Shown: positions 19,582-30,257, counted from the stretch's first letter. The stretch: 33,920 nt of DNA from Clostridiales bacterium (GCA_015058065.1 SVDB01000006.1:1-33920); one strand, 5' to 3'. The notes: generated from the sequence alone by a model not told the origin. Numbers and translations: made by a program.

Positions 19582-20007
19582 ATGGCAAAGAAGATCGACG
19601 GCTACATCAAGCTGCAGATCCCTGCCGGAGCAGCAACACCTGCACCACCGGTTGGCCCGGCTCTCGGACAGAAGAGCGTCAACATCATGGACTTCTGCAA
19701 ACAGTTCAATGCAAGGACATCGGACCAGCAGGGAATGATCATCCCGGTCGTAATCACGGTTTACACTGACAGATCATTCGATTTCGTATGCAAGACTCCG
19801 CCGGCAGCAGTCCTCATCAAGAAGGCAGCAGGCATCGAGCACGCATCCGGAACCCCTAACAAGGAAAAAGTTGCATCCATCACGCTCGCACAGGCAGAAG
19901 AGATCGCAAAGACAAAGATGCCGGATCTCAACGCAGCATCCCTCGAGGCAGCAACAGACATGATCAAGGGAACAGCTCGCAGCATGGGAGTCACGGTAGT
20001 TGAGTAA
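19582..20007 (+). CDS. rplK: 50S ribosomal protein L11
   Basis: [35 protein letters not shown]. Confidence 0.98.
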   Translation: MAKKIDGYIKLQIPAGAATPAPPVGPALGQKSVNIMDFCKQFNARTSDQQGMIIPVVITVYTDRSFDFVCKTPPAAVLIKKAAGIEHASGTPNKEKVASITLAQAEEIAKTKMPDLNAASLEAATDMIKGTARSMGVTVVE

Positions 20008-20011
20008 TGAA

Positions 20012-20038
20012 GTGGGAGGCTAACGCCGCAAGTACCAC
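20012..20038 (+). promoter_or_regulatory. Candidate L1-binding mRNA site between rplK and rplA
   Basis: GTGGGAGGCTAACGCCGCAAGTACCAC: GTGG/CCAC and GGC/GCC helices around a GGGAG...AGTA internal loop, next to the rplA SD. Confidence 0.65.
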
Positions 20039-20049
20039 AAGGAGGAAAA

Positions 20050-20745
20050 ATGAAAAGATCAAAAAGATACGCAGAGATCGCGAAGTCTTATGACAAGCAC
20101 GAACTCGTAGACGTAGCAACAGCAGTAAAGCAGCTCAAGAGCTTTAACAACGCAAAGTTCGACGAGACAGTTGAGATGCACTTCCGCCTCGGAGTAGACG
20201 GCAGACACGCAGATCAGCAGGTAAGAGGAGCTATGGTACTCCCTCACGGCACAGGCAAGACCAAGAAAGTTCTGGTTTTCGCTAAGGGCCCTAAGGCAGA
20301 GGAAGCACAGGCAGCAGGCGCAGACTATGTAGGCGCTGAGGACATGGCTGACAAGATCAAGAACGAGAACTGGTTCGAATTCGACGCTGTAGTCGCGACA
20401 CCTGACATGATGGGAGTCGTCGGACGTCTCGGTAAGATCCTCGGACCAAGAGGTCTCATGCCAAACCCTAAGTCCGGCACAGTTACAATGGACCTCAACA
20501 AAGCCCTGGCTGACATCAAGGCAGGTAAAGTTGAGTACAGACTTGACAAGTCCAACATCATCCACTGCATCATCGGCAAGAAATCCTTCACCGAAGAGCA
20601 GCTGACAGAGAACGCTAACGCTCTCATCCAGGCTATAGCGAAGGCTAAGCCGGCAGCAGCCAAGGGACAGTATTTCAGAAGCATCACTATCGCAGCAACG
20701 ATGAGCCCTGGCGTCAAGATCAATCCTGCAACAGTGACCCTCTAG
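20050..20745 (+). CDS. rplA: 50S ribosomal protein L1
   Basis: [22 protein letters not shown]..., [22 protein letters not shown]. Confidence 0.98.
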   Translation: MKRSKRYAEIAKSYDKHELVDVATAVKQLKSFNNAKFDETVEMHFRLGVDGRHADQQVRGAMVLPHGTGKTKKVLVFAKGPKAEEAQAAGADYVGAEDMADKIKNENWFEFDAVVATPDMMGVVGRLGKILGPRGLMPNPKSGTVTMDLNKALADIKAGKVEYRLDKSNIIHCIIGKKSFTEEQLTENANALIQAIAKAKPAAAKGQYFRSITIAATMSPGVKINPATVTL

Positions 20746-20780
20746 TCTGAAAAGACAAAGAAAAACGAATATCCAACCTG

Positions 20781-20865
20781 AGACAGCGGGTGCGAAAGCT
20801 TAATTTCCCGCCGAGGTACAATTCATAGATTTGAACCCCGCTGTCTTCATGACCGCGGGGTATTT
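20781..20865 (+). ncRNA. Ribosomal protein L10 leader with attenuator
   Basis: AGACAGCGGG (20781-20790) pairs with CCCGCTGTCT (20837-20846); competing terminator hairpin ACCCCGC/GCGGGGT (20835-20861); located before rplJ. Confidence 0.82.
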
Positions 20866-20915
20866 GTACCTACATGACAAATTAGGCGAAGGGATATCGC
20901 CGGAAAGGAGAAATA

Positions 20916-21413
20916 ATGTCTGTAGAAGCAAAGAAAGCCAAACAGATCGTCATCGACGAGATCAAGGAAAAATTCGAAAAGGCCGGATCCATCGTAGCAG
21001 TTGACTATCTGGGACTCACTGTAGCCGAAGCTGACAAGATGAGAGCAGATCTCCGTAAAGAAGGCGTCGACTTCACAGTATACAAGAACACACTGATCAA
21101 AAGAGCGATCGACGGAACAGAATTCGCCGGCCTCGCTGACGGTGAGACTCTCAAGGGCACAACAGCGCTCGCGTTCAGCGGCGATGATGTTACTGCCGGC
21201 GCAAGAGTCATTGCAAAGGCCATCAAGGATTTCAAGAAGATGGCATTCAAGGGCGGATACGTAGAAGGTAATGTTTACGATAAGGCCCAGATCGAGGAGT
21301 TTGCAAGCATCCCGGGAAGAGAAGTGCTCATCGCACGTTTCATGGGAAGCATCCAGAGCCCGATGACAAAACTCGCGCTCACACTCAAGGCGATCGCAGA
21401 AAAAGAAGCGTAA
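20916..21413 (+). CDS. rplJ: 50S ribosomal protein L10
   Basis: KKAKQIVIDEIKEKFEKAGSIVAVDYLGLTVAEADKMRADLRKEGVDFTVYKNTLIKRA. Confidence 0.97.
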   Translation: MSVEAKKAKQIVIDEIKEKFEKAGSIVAVDYLGLTVAEADKMRADLRKEGVDFTVYKNTLIKRAIDGTEFAGLADGETLKGTTALAFSGDDVTAGARVIAKAIKDFKKMAFKGGYVEGNVYDKAQIEEFASIPGREVLIARFMGSIQSPMTKLALTLKAIAEKEA

Positions 21414-21487
21414 TCAATCAGAAACACACAACAGGCGGCATTGCCGCGTAATCGAACATTTTGAAAATTTGAAAAAGGAGAAAAACA

Positions 21488-21853
21488 ATGGATAAGACTC
21501 AGATCATTGAGGCTCTGAAGAGCATGACCATTCTTGAGATCAACGAGCTCGTTAAGGCTCTTGAGGAAGAATTCGGCGTAAGCGCAGTAGCAGTAGCAGC
21601 ACCTGCAGCAGGCGGCGCAGCAGCAGCAGAAGAAGAAGAGAAGAGCGAATTCAACGTCGTTCTGAAGGAGATCGGACAGGAAAAGATCAAGGTTATCAAG
21701 GCTGTCAGAGAAGCTACAGGACTCGGACTGAAGGAAGCAAAGGCTGTCGTAGACGGAGCTCCTACAGTTGTAAAGGAAGGCGTTCTGCCTGACGAAGCTA
21801 ACGCTCTCAAGGAAGCTCTCGAGGCTGTTGGCGCTGTAGTAGAACTTCAGTAA
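21488..21853 (+). CDS. rplL: 50S ribosomal protein L7/L12
   Basis: [23 protein letters not shown]...[28 protein letters not shown]. Confidence 0.98.
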   Translation: MDKTQIIEALKSMTILEINELVKALEEEFGVSAVAVAAPAAGGAAAAEEEEKSEFNVVLKEIGQEKIKVIKAVREATGLGLKEAKAVVDGAPTVVKEGVLPDEANALKEALEAVGAVVELQ

Positions 21854-21884
21854 TTCTTTAGAAGCATAAAAACTACTATGCTGA

Positions 21885-22014
21885 GTAAATGCCCGGCAGC
21901 GAAGACTCGCAGGCCGCCGGTACTTAACGATTGACGAGCGACAGCGAAGTCAGAGTTTAGTACCGCTGCAGGCCGGAGCGGGCGAGAGCCCGGTCTTCGC
22001 GGATGGGCATTTAC
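21885..22014 (+). ncRNA. Candidate structured RNA (three-way junction) between rplL and rpoB
   Basis: Nested perfect helices GTAAATGCCC/GGGCATTTAC and GCGAAGAC/GTCTTCGC closing a junction of two arms: GGCC/GGCC plus CGGTACTTAAC/GTTTAGTACCG (one mismatch) plus TGAC/GTCA; and CGGGC-GAGA-GCCCG with a GNRA loop. Confidence 0.68.
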
Positions 22015-22029
22015 GAAGCAATACAAATT

Positions 22030-22049
22030 GGACCGTGCGATATCGGTCC
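22030..22049 (+). other. Hairpin in the rpoB leader
   Basis: GGACCG/CGGTCC, 8-nt loop. Confidence 0.5.
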
Positions 22050-22062
22050 GACCCACGCAATA

Positions 22063-22091
22063 AAATGAGCCCCGGCTATCGAGGCTCATTT
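22063..22091 (+). terminator. Candidate attenuator-like hairpin upstream of rpoB
   Basis: 9-bp perfect stem AAATGAGCC/GGCTCATTT, 11-nt loop, no downstream U-run. Confidence 0.4.
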
Positions 22092-22172
22092 CGCGCGTTT
22101 ACGGGAGACATTTTTCTGGTGTTTTTTGCGAAAATGTATGTATTTTTTCAAAAACATTATGGAAGCCGCGCG

Positions 22173-22224
22173 CCGGAGCGTGCTCCCGCACGGAACCTCC
22201 GGTCTGCCGCATAGCACAGCGGCA
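22173..22224 (+). other. Two hairpins immediately upstream of the rpoB RBS
   Basis: CCGGAG-CGTGC-TCCC-GCACG-gaac-CTCCGG (22173-22202) and TGCCGC-atagcaca-GCGGCA (22205-22224). Confidence 0.5.
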
Positions 22225-22272
22225 TCCACGGTATTGGTATTTTACAGAAAGAAAAGTAAGGAGCATAATACA

Positions 22273-25200
22273 ATGCCAACCCCAATCAAAGTTGGAAGAA
22301 AAGAGCGTATGACCTTTGCCAAGATCCATGAGGTTTGCGAGATGCCTAACCTCATCGACATTCAGACAAAGTCGTACAAGTGGTTCGTCGAAGAGGGTCT
22401 CGGAGAGGTCCTTGATGACGTATCGCCTATCCGCGACACGACCAATACATTGAGTCTCGAGTTCGCGGACTACCATTTCTCCGACACTCCTAAATACGAT
22501 CAGGAGGAGTGCAAGGAGAGAGACGCCACATACGCTACTGCCCTGACTGTCAAGGTCAGACTGATCAACCGCGAGACCGGCGAGATCAAAGAGCAGGACG
22601 TATTCATGGGCGACTTCCCTCTCATGACTGAGAAGGGCACATTCGTATACAACGGAGCGGAGAGAGCCATCGTAACTCAGATGGTACGTTCTCCGGGACC
22701 GTACTTTGACGTAACGACGGACAAGTCCAACCAGAGACTGTACAGCTCGCAGGTCATCCCTAACAGGGGAGCATGGCTCGAGTATGAGACAGACTCGCAG
22801 GGCATCCTCTACGTCAGAGTCGACAGAACAAGAAAGCAGCCGCTGACATCCTTCCTCAGAGCTCTCGGCATCATCGATCCTGAGGCTCTCGCTCTCAGCA
22901 GCAACGAGGACATCATCGCGATCTTCGGAGAAGATGAGAGGCTGCAGAACACACTCGACAAGGATACGACAAAGAACAGCGCTGACGGACTCAGAGAACT
23001 CTACAGAAGACTGAGACCGGGAGAGCCGCCGACAGTTGAGAACGCGAGATCCATGCTGATGGCGCTGCTCTTCGACGAGAGGCGTTACGACCTTGCCAAG
23101 GTAGGCAGATTCAAGTACAACCGCAAGCTGGGACTCCACGACAGACTCGTTGACACAGTCGCGGCTGAAGACGTCATCGACCCTAACACAGGTGAGATCC
23201 TGGCAGAAGAGGGCGGAGAGATCTCCAGATCCCTTGCCATGGTGATCGAGGACGCCGGTGTCAAGTCCGTGCTGGTATACAGCAAGAACGAGGACGAAGA
23301 AGGCGTAGTGACCAAGGTCATCGGAAACAACTTCGTAGACCCTGCGAAATACGTCAGCATCGACCTCACTCCGTACAGACTGTCCGAGAAGGTATTCTAC
23401 CCGGCTCTCATGGAGATCATCGAAAAGGCTGAAGGTGACGAAGACAAGCTGAAAGCGCTCATCGCTTCCGGAAGAAAAGAGCTGAGCCCTAAGCACATCA
23501 TCCTCGAGGATATCATCGCTTCTATCAGCTATCTGATCAACCTCGGTCACGGCGTAGGCGAGACTGACGACATCGACCACCTGAGCAACAGACGTCTCAA
23601 GACAGTAGGCGAGCTGCTGCAGAACCAGTGCAGGATCGGATTCGCGAGAATGGAAAAGACGATCAGAGAGAGGATGACGACAGAGAACTCGACACCTCAG
23701 CAGCTGATCAACATCAGACCTGTAACAGCGGCGATCAAGGAGTTCTTCGGATCTTCGCAGCTGTCGCAGTTCATGGACCAGAACAACCCGCTGGCAGAAC
23801 TGACTCACAAGAGAAGGCTGTCCGCGCTCGGACCGGGCGGACTCTCGAGAGAGAGAGCCGGCATGGAAGTCAGAGACGTACATTATTCCCACTACGGAAG
23901 AATGTGCCCGATCGAGACTCCTGAAGGTCCTAACATCGGACTCATCGGTTCGCTTACGACATATGGAATAATCAACCAGTACGGATTCATCGAGACTCCG
24001 TACCGCAAGGTCGACAAGGAAAAGGGTATCGTCACGACTGACGTTGAATACCTTGCCGCTGCTGACGAAGACCTCATGATAGTCGCGCAGGCCAACGAGC
24101 CTCTCGATGAAGAAGGTCACTTCGTCAACAACAAGGTCGCCGTCAGAGGCATCAAGGGTGAGATCACCATGGTACCTAAGACGGAAGTTGACTACATGGA
24201 CGTATCGCCTAAGCAGGTAGTATCCGTCGCGACGGCAATGATCCCGTTCCTCGAGAACGACGACGCTAACCGTGCGCTGATGGGTTCCAACATGCAGAGA
24301 CAGGCTGTTCCTCTTCTCGTTACCGAAGCGCCGTACATCGGCACCGGCATTGAGTATAAGGCCGCCTGTGACTCGGGAGCCGTCGTACTGTGCAAGCACG
24401 CCGGTACAGTCACATTTGTCGACGCCAACTATGTCAGAGTCACAAGAGACGATGACGGTACAGTAGATGAGTACAAGATGCTCAAGTTCAAGCGTTCCAA
24501 CCAGGGAACCTGCATCAACCAGAGGCCTATCGTCTCGTTCGGCGAGCACCTCGAGGCAGGCGAAGTGGTAGCTGACGGCCCGTCCACAAGCATGGGCGAG
24601 ATCTCCCTCGGAAAGAACCTCCTGATCGGGTTCATGACATGGGAAGGCTACAACTACGAGGACGCTATCATTCTTAACGAAAGACTCCTCATGGACGACG
24701 TGCTGACATCGCTGCACATCGAGAAGCATGAGTGCGAGGCCAGAGACACCAAGCTCGGACCTGAAGAGATCACCAGAGACATCCCGAACCTCCCGGGCGA
24801 CATGCTCAAGGAGCTCGATGAGGAAGGTATCGTCAGGATCGGCGCCGAGGTCAAGTCCAACGACATCCTGGTCGGTAAGCTGACTCCGAAGAGCGAGACA
24901 GACCTCACTCCGGAAGCGAGGATGCTGCGCGCCATCTTCGGCGAGAAGTCCAAGGAAGTCAGAGACTCGTCTCTCAAGCTGCCTCACGGCGAAGAGGGCA
25001 TCGTCATCGACGTAAGAGTCTTCGATAAGACGAACAGCACAGAACTCCCTCCGGGAGTCAACAAGATAGTCAGGGTCTATGTCGCTACAAAGAGAAAGAT
25101 CAACGTAGGCGACAAGATGGCCGGACGTCACGGTAACAAGGGCGTTATCTCCAGGATCCTGCCGCAGGAAGACATGCCGTTCAAGGAAGACGGTGAGCCG

Positions 25201-26115
25201 CTGCAGGTCATGCTGAACCCTCTGGGCGTACCGTCCCGTATGAACGTAGGACAGGTACTCGAGGTGCATCTGGGACTCGCCGCGAAGTCGAAGGGCTGGT
25301 ACGTTTCGACGCCGGTATTCGACGGAGCGCACGAGAGCGATGTTATCCGCATGCTCAAGGAAGAAGGCTATCCTGAGACAGGTAAGCTGAGACTCAGAGA
25401 CGGACGTACGGGCGAGTACTTCGACAGCCCTGTAACAGTGGGCTACATGTACATGCTCAAGCTCCACCATCTGGTAGACGACAAGATCCACGCCAGATCG
25501 ACGGGCCCGTACTCACTGGTCACACAGCAGCCTCTGGGCGGAAAAGCCCAGTTCGGCGGTCAGAGATTCGGAGAGATGGAAGTATGGGCGCTCGAAGCTT
25601 ACGGCGCCGCTTACACTCTGCAGGAGATCCTGACAGTCAAGTCCGACGATATCATCGGACGTACAAAAACATACGAATCGATCATCAACGGAGTCAATAT
25701 CCCTGAGCCGGGTATCCCTGAATCCTTCAAGGTACTCATCAAGGAACTCCAGGCGCTTGCTCTGGACATCAAGACCAAGGCCGGCGACGACAGCGAGATC
25801 AAGCTCAGAGAGACTTCGGAATATGACGGAGCGCTTACATTCGACAGAATGATCAGCGAGAACGACAGAAGAGCCGAGCGTGAGAGAAGAGAGCACGAAC
25901 AGGACCTCGAGGCTGCTGAGGCTGCCGCGGGATTCGGCGCTGATGAAGAGGACGACTTCGATTCAGCGGAGATCTCTTCGATGATCGAGGCTCTGGCCAT
26001 GGCAGGAGTTCCGGCGACGGAGCCTGACATCGACCTGGCAGACGCGGTTGAGATGGACAGCCTTGAGGACCTGGCTGAAGCTGAGTCCATGGAGACGTTC
26101 GAGGATGAAGAGTAA
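22273..26115 (+). CDS. rpoB: RNA polymerase beta subunit
   Basis: [47 protein letters not shown]; likely start [20 protein letters not shown] at 22273 after SD taaggag; the track start at 22126 is over-extended. Confidence 0.97.
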   Translation: MPTPIKVGRKERMTFAKIHEVCEMPNLIDIQTKSYKWFVEEGLGEVLDDVSPIRDTTNTLSLEFADYHFSDTPKYDQEECKERDATYATALTVKVRLINRETGEIKEQDVFMGDFPLMTEKGTFVYNGAERAIVTQMVRSPGPYFDVTTDKSNQRLYSSQVIPNRGAWLEYETDSQGILYVRVDRTRKQPLTSFLRALGIIDPEALALSSNEDIIAIFGEDERLQNTLDKDTTKNSADGLRELYRRLRPGEPPTVENARSMLMALLFDERRYDLAKVGRFKYNRKLGLHDRLVDTVAAEDVIDPNTGEILAEEGGEISRSLAMVIEDAGVKSVLVYSKNEDEEGVVTKVIGNNFVDPAKYVSIDLTPYRLSEKVFYPALMEIIEKAEGDEDKLKALIASGRKELSPKHIILEDIIASISYLINLGHGVGETDDIDHLSNRRLKTVGELLQNQCRIGFARMEKTIRERMTTENSTPQQLINIRPVTAAIKEFFGSSQLSQFMDQNNPLAELTHKRRLSALGPGGLSRERAGMEVRDVHYSHYGRMCPIETPEGPNIGLIGSLTTYGIINQYGFIETPYRKVDKEKGIVTTDVEYLAAADEDLMIVAQANEPLDEEGHFVNNKVAVRGIKGEITMVPKTEVDYMDVSPKQVVSVATAMIPFLENDDANRALMGSNMQRQAVPLLVTEAPYIGTGIEYKAACDSGAVVLCKHAGTVTFVDANYVRVTRDDDGTVDEYKMLKFKRSNQGTCINQRPIVSFGEHLEAGEVVADGPSTSMGEISLGKNLLIGFMTWEGYNYEDAIILNERLLMDDVLTSLHIEKHECEARDTKLGPEEITRDIPNLPGDMLKELDEEGIVRIGAEVKSNDILVGKLTPKSETDLTPEARMLRAIFGEKSKEVRDSSLKLPHGEEGIVIDVRVFDKTNSTELPPGVNKIVRVYVATKRKINVGDKMAGRHGNKGVISRILPQEDMPFKEDGEPLQVMLNPLGVPSRMNVGQVLEVHLGLAAKSKGWYVSTPVFDGAHESDVIRMLKEEGYPETGKLRLRDGRTGEYFDSPVTVGYMYMLKLHHLVDDKIHARSTGPYSLVTQQPLGGKAQFGGQRFGEMEVWALEAYGAAYTLQEILTVKSDDIIGRTKTYESIINGVNIPEPGIPESFKVLIKELQALALDIKTKAGDDSEIKLRETSEYDGALTFDRMISENDRRAERERREHEQDLEAAEAAAGFGADEEDDFDSAEISSMIEALAMAGVPATEPDIDLADAVEMDSLEDLAEAESMETFEDEE

Positions 26116-26133
26116 AGGAGGGGAGGACATATC

Positions 26134-29100
26134 ATGAATACAGATAACAATCAGGATCTCAGAAATATCGAATCCCTGCAGATCAAACTCGCGTCCACAG
26201 AAGAGATGCTCAACTGGTCACACGGCGAGGTCACAAAGCCTGAGACCATCAACTACAGATCGCTCAAGCCGGAGTTTGACGGACTGTTCTGCGAAAGGAT
26301 CTTCGGACCTACAAAGGACTGGGTCTGCGGCTGCGGCAAGTACAACAAGATCCGTTACAGAGGACTCGTCTGCCCGTACTGCGGCGTAGAAGTCACAAAG
26401 GCAAAGGTCAGAAGAGAGAGAATGGGACACATCTCCCTCGTATCCCCGGTATCGCACATCTGGTACTTCAAGGGCATCCCTTCAAGGATCGGTCTGGTAC
26501 TGGATATGACACCGAAGGAACTCGAGAAGGTGCTCTACTTCGCTTCCTACGTAGTGACCGACCCGGGCGACACACCGTTCGCGTATAAGCAGATCATCGA
26601 GGAAGAAGAGTACAACGAAGCGCGCGAGATCTACGGCAAGAACTTCGAAGCCGGCATGGGCGCTGAGGCTGTAAAGAAGCTCCTCATGGACATCGACGTC
26701 GATCAGAAGGCTGAGGAACTCAGAGATCAGCTCAAGAAGGCTTCCGGCCAGAAGAAGATCAGACTCGTCAAGATCCTCGAAGTCATCGAGGCGTTCAAGC
26801 AGTCCGGAAACAGACCTGAGTGGATGATCCTCGACGTGATCCCTGTCATCCCGCCTGATCTGAGACCTATGGTCCAGCTCGACGGCGGCAGATTCGCGAC
26901 TTCCGACCTCAACGATCTGTACAGAAGAGTCATCAACAGAAACAACAGACTCAAGAAGCTCGGTGAGCTCGGCGCTCCTGACATCATCATCCGTAACGAG
27001 AAGAGGATGCTGCAGGAATCCGTCGACGCGCTCATCGACAACGGCAGAAGAGGCAGAGCCGTTCAGGGAGCGGGCGGACGCAAGCTCAAATCCCTGTCCG
27101 ACATGCTCAAGGGCAAGCAGGGAAGGTTCCGTCAGAACCTGCTCGGTAAGAGAGTAGACTTCTCCGGACGTTCCGTAATCGTAGTAGGACCTGACCTGAA
27201 GTTCTATCAGTGCGGACTTCCTAAGACGATGGCTCTCGAGCTCTTCAAGCCGTTCATAATGAAAGAGCTCGCCAACAGAGAGCTCGCTCAGAACACAAAG
27301 CAGGCGAGAGTCATGGTAGAGAGAGCGGAGCCTGAAGTTTGGGACGTTCTTGATTACATCATCAAGGATCACCCGGTCCTGCTCAACCGTGCCCCGACAC
27401 TGCACAGACTCGGTATCCAGGCGTTCGAACCTGTACTCGTAGAGGGCAAGGCCATCAAGCTGCACCCGCTCGTATGTACCGCTTTCAACGCTGACTTCGA
27501 CGGAGACCAGATGGCCGTACACGTACCTCTCTCGGTAGAGGCTCAGGCTGAGGCAAGATTCCTCATGCTGTCGGTCAACAACATCCTGGCTCCTAAGGAC
27601 GGATCGCCTATCACGGTCCCTACACAGGACATGATCCTCGGATCATACTACCTGACACACCCGGGTACGGTCGAGAGAGACCGTCCGGCTGAAAAGGGAG
27701 ACGGCAAGAGCTTCGCTGACTATGATGAGATGATCATGGCTTACAACGCCGGAGTCGTCGGCATCCACGCGAAGGTCAAGGTCAGACGCTACGCGTATGA
27801 AGGAGATCCGGGAAGACTCGTAGAGTCCACAGTCGGAAGATTCATCTTCAACGAGGGACTCCCTCAGGATCTCGGATTCGTTGACAGAGAGAAGGATCCG
27901 TACTCACTCGAAGTCGACTTCCTCTGCGACAAGAAGGCTCTCGGAAGAATAATCGCGGCTTGTTTCAAGGCTCACGGAAACACCGAGACAGCCCTCATGC
28001 TAGACTACATCAAGGATACCGGTTATCACTACTCGACAGTGAGCGCTGTAACCATCAGCATCTCCGACATGGAGATCCCTGAGGCGAAGGCGACCATCGT
28101 AAGCGAGGCGGAGCACAGGGTAGACCAGTACGAGGCTCTCTACAGAAAGGGACTCATGTCCGACAAGGAGAGATACGAAAGCATCATCAGCACCTGGAGA
28201 AAAGCTACTGATGATACAGCCGACGCTCTCATGGAAAACCTCGGATCGCTGAACAACCTCTACATCATGGCGAATTCCGGAGCCAGAGGTAACAAATCTC
28301 AGATCAGCCAGATCGGCGGCATGAGAGGACTGATGGCTAACGCGACAGGTCATACTGTAGAGATCCCGATCAAGTCGAACTTCCGTGAAGGTCTTTCGAT
28401 ACTGGAATACTTCATTTCGTCGAACGGCGCGCGTAAGGGACTTACCGATACGGCTCTGAGAACGGCCGACTCCGGATACCTGACAAGACGTCTTGTCGAT
28501 ATCTCGCACAGCATCATCATCAATGAAGAGGACTGCGGAACGACAGAAGGTATCGAAGCCAGAGCGTTTAGGGACGGCAAGGAAGAGATCGAAAAGCTCA
28601 GCCTGAGGATCGCGGGCAGATATACCAGCGAAGACGTGATCAACCCTGAAACGGGCGAAGTCGTGCTGGCTGCCAACGAGTACATCACCGACGACATGGC
28701 CGAGAAGATCGAAAAGATGGGCATCGAGAGCGTGATGATCAGATCGGCGATGACCTGCAGGGCGAAGACCGGTCTCTGCGCGAGATGCTACGGAAAGAAC
28801 ATGGCCACGGGCCGCATGGTGCTCCCGGGCGAGGCTGTCGGTATAATCGCGGCTCAGTCCATCGGAGAACCGGGTACACAGCTGACCATGAGAACATTCC
28901 ATACGGGCGGCGTTGCCGGTTCCGACATCACTCAAGGTCTCCCGAGAGTAGAGGAGCTCTTCGAAGCGCGTAAGCCAAAGGGTCTCGCTGAGATCTGCGA
29001 GGCAGACGGTGTCGTGACAGCGATCGAACCGAGAGAAGACAACAAGACTGACGTCATCGTCGAAGAGAAGGGCGGCGAGAGGAATTACATCATTCCGTTC

Positions 29101-29787
29101 GGAGCCAGACTCAGCGTCGAAGTCGGACAGGAAGTCCATGCAGGCGATCAGATCACGAAGGGACCTCTCGATCCTCACGATATCATGAGGCTCCTCGGAG
29201 TGCAGGGCGTTTATGAATATCTCCTGAGAGAAGTACAGAGAGTGTACAAGAATCAGGGTGTAGACATCAACGATAAGCACATCGAGATCATCGTCAGCCA
29301 GATGCTCTCGAAGTACAAGGTCGAAAAGCCGGGAGACACAAGGCTCCTGCCTGGCGGCCAGTACTCCAGAAGAGACATCGAGGCTGCCAACGAGGCTGCT
29401 GAGGCGGAAGGCGGAGAGCCATGCACTGCCAACAGACAGCTCCTCGGTATCACGAAGGCCGCTCTCGCGACAAGTTCGTTCCTCTCGGCTGCTTCCTTCC
29501 AGGAGACAACGAGAGTGCTGACAGACGCTTCGATCAAGGGCAAGACCGACAGACTCGAGGGTCTCAAGGAAAACGTCATGATCGGAAAACTCATCCCTGC
29601 CGGAACGGGAATGAAGCGTTACTCCGAAGTCGAAGTAGACTACGGTGAATTCGATGAATACGTAAACGGCAAGGCTGAACGCGAAGACGAACTCGTGATC
29701 GCGGGTCTCGAAGAGGAAGAAGCCGCAGCAGCGGCTGAGGCCGAAGAAGAGATCAAAGTCTACGGTGTAGAAGCGATCGTCGAATAG
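26134..29787 (+). CDS. rpoC: RNA polymerase beta' subunit
   Basis: [16 protein letters not shown] catalytic motif, N-terminal zinc finger [23 protein letters not shown]. Confidence 0.99.
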   Translation: MNTDNNQDLRNIESLQIKLASTEEMLNWSHGEVTKPETINYRSLKPEFDGLFCERIFGPTKDWVCGCGKYNKIRYRGLVCPYCGVEVTKAKVRRERMGHISLVSPVSHIWYFKGIPSRIGLVLDMTPKELEKVLYFASYVVTDPGDTPFAYKQIIEEEEYNEAREIYGKNFEAGMGAEAVKKLLMDIDVDQKAEELRDQLKKASGQKKIRLVKILEVIEAFKQSGNRPEWMILDVIPVIPPDLRPMVQLDGGRFATSDLNDLYRRVINRNNRLKKLGELGAPDIIIRNEKRMLQESVDALIDNGRRGRAVQGAGGRKLKSLSDMLKGKQGRFRQNLLGKRVDFSGRSVIVVGPDLKFYQCGLPKTMALELFKPFIMKELANRELAQNTKQARVMVERAEPEVWDVLDYIIKDHPVLLNRAPTLHRLGIQAFEPVLVEGKAIKLHPLVCTAFNADFDGDQMAVHVPLSVEAQAEARFLMLSVNNILAPKDGSPITVPTQDMILGSYYLTHPGTVERDRPAEKGDGKSFADYDEMIMAYNAGVVGIHAKVKVRRYAYEGDPGRLVESTVGRFIFNEGLPQDLGFVDREKDPYSLEVDFLCDKKALGRIIAACFKAHGNTETALMLDYIKDTGYHYSTVSAVTISISDMEIPEAKATIVSEAEHRVDQYEALYRKGLMSDKERYESIISTWRKATDDTADALMENLGSLNNLYIMANSGARGNKSQISQIGGMRGLMANATGHTVEIPIKSNFREGLSILEYFISSNGARKGLTDTALRTADSGYLTRRLVDISHSIIINEEDCGTTEGIEARAFRDGKEEIEKLSLRIAGRYTSEDVINPETGEVVLAANEYITDDMAEKIEKMGIESVMIRSAMTCRAKTGLCARCYGKNMATGRMVLPGEAVGIIAAQSIGEPGTQLTMRTFHTGGVAGSDITQGLPRVEELFEARKPKGLAEICEADGVVTAIEPREDNKTDVIVEEKGGERNYIIPFGARLSVEVGQEVHAGDQITKGPLDPHDIMRLLGVQGVYEYLLREVQRVYKNQGVDINDKHIEIIVSQMLSKYKVEKPGDTRLLPGGQYSRRDIEAANEAAEAEGGEPCTANRQLLGITKAALATSSFLSAASFQETTRVLTDASIKGKTDRLEGLKENVMIGKLIPAGTGMKRYSEVEVDYGEFDEYVNGKAEREDELVIAGLEEEEAAAAAEAEEEIKVYGVEAIVE

Positions 29788-29805
29788 ACTGCGTATAATG
29801 AACTG

Positions 29806-29839
29806 AAAGGACCGCATGCATTTGTATGCGGTCCTTTTA
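29806..29839 (+). terminator. Rho-independent terminator after rpoC
   Basis: AAAGGACCGCAT...ATGCGGTCCTTTT hairpin with T-tail. Confidence 0.92.
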
Positions 29840-29850
29840 ACAGACAAAAT

Positions 29851-30078
29851 ACACGCAAAACAGCCGGAAAGATACTTTCGCTCGTGTAACACCAATACTG
29901 GAAAATGACCAGACAACACGATTATAAGGAGAAAAATGGCGCTTGTCGTGTCAACAGGGAAGAAATCAGCAACTCTGAGACACGATTAAAATGCGAAAAA
30001 AGGTGTCAGTCGTGTAGATCAAGCTGAAATCGCAGCCCGGCGACACGACTGAGAGGAGATATAAGGTATAAATCGTGT
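29851..30078. repeat. Degenerate ~64-bp periodic repeat with dyad arms ACACGA...TCGTGT
   Basis: TCGTGT at 29882, 29946, 30010, 30073 (spacing 64, 64, 63); ACACG(A/C) at 29851, 29916, 29980, 30043 (spacing 65, 64, 63); ACACGA-N24-TCGTGT units 2-4 share roughly 23-28 of 36 positions by eye. Confidence 0.75.
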
Positions 30079-30158
30079 TGGCACGGTGCAGATGGTTTTG
30101 CTTATGCCTGTGCCGCTTGATACAGCTGTTTTTACAGTGAAAAAATTGCCTTAAAGCA

Positions 30159-30187
30159 TTGACATTACTAATGTTTGTCAGTAAAAT
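30159..30187 (+). promoter_or_regulatory. Promoter of the rpsL-rpsG-fusA-tuf (str) operon
   Basis: TTGACA - 17 bp - TAAAAT. Confidence 0.75.
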
Positions 30188-30202
30188 ATACAAGTTCGAG
30201 TG

Positions 30203-30220
30203 CGCCCTTACGAAAGGGCG
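30203..30220 (+). other. 5'-leader hairpin of the str operon
   Basis: CGCCCTT-acga-AAGGGCG about 15 bp after the -10 box. Confidence 0.55.
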
Positions 30221-30257
30221 TATTTGAAGAAAAAATACTAGAAGAAAGGAGAAAAGA

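Noticed and set aside
23741-23950. Rifampicin-resistance variant in rpoB, or streptomycin-resistance variant in rpsL (30258-30677)
   Set aside because: The rif region ([30 protein letters not shown]) and the S12 [21 protein letters not shown] motifs look wild type by eye.
22099-25491. 1130-codon open frame antisense to rpoB; similar long antisense ORFs at 28000-29919 (rpoC), 10116-11678 (proS), 31923-33137 (fusA)
   Set aside because: Each is codon-phase aligned with the sense gene, so it stays open simply because the sense gene avoids TTA, CTA and TCA codons. The translations look low-complexity and are not recognisable proteins.
29851-30078. Functional CRISPR array
   Set aside because: Unit geometry (36 bp repeat, 27-28 bp interval) is CRISPR-like, but the units differ at roughly a quarter to a third of positions, only the dyad arms are constant, and there are no cas genes in the window. 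Kept as an unexplained dyad repeat.
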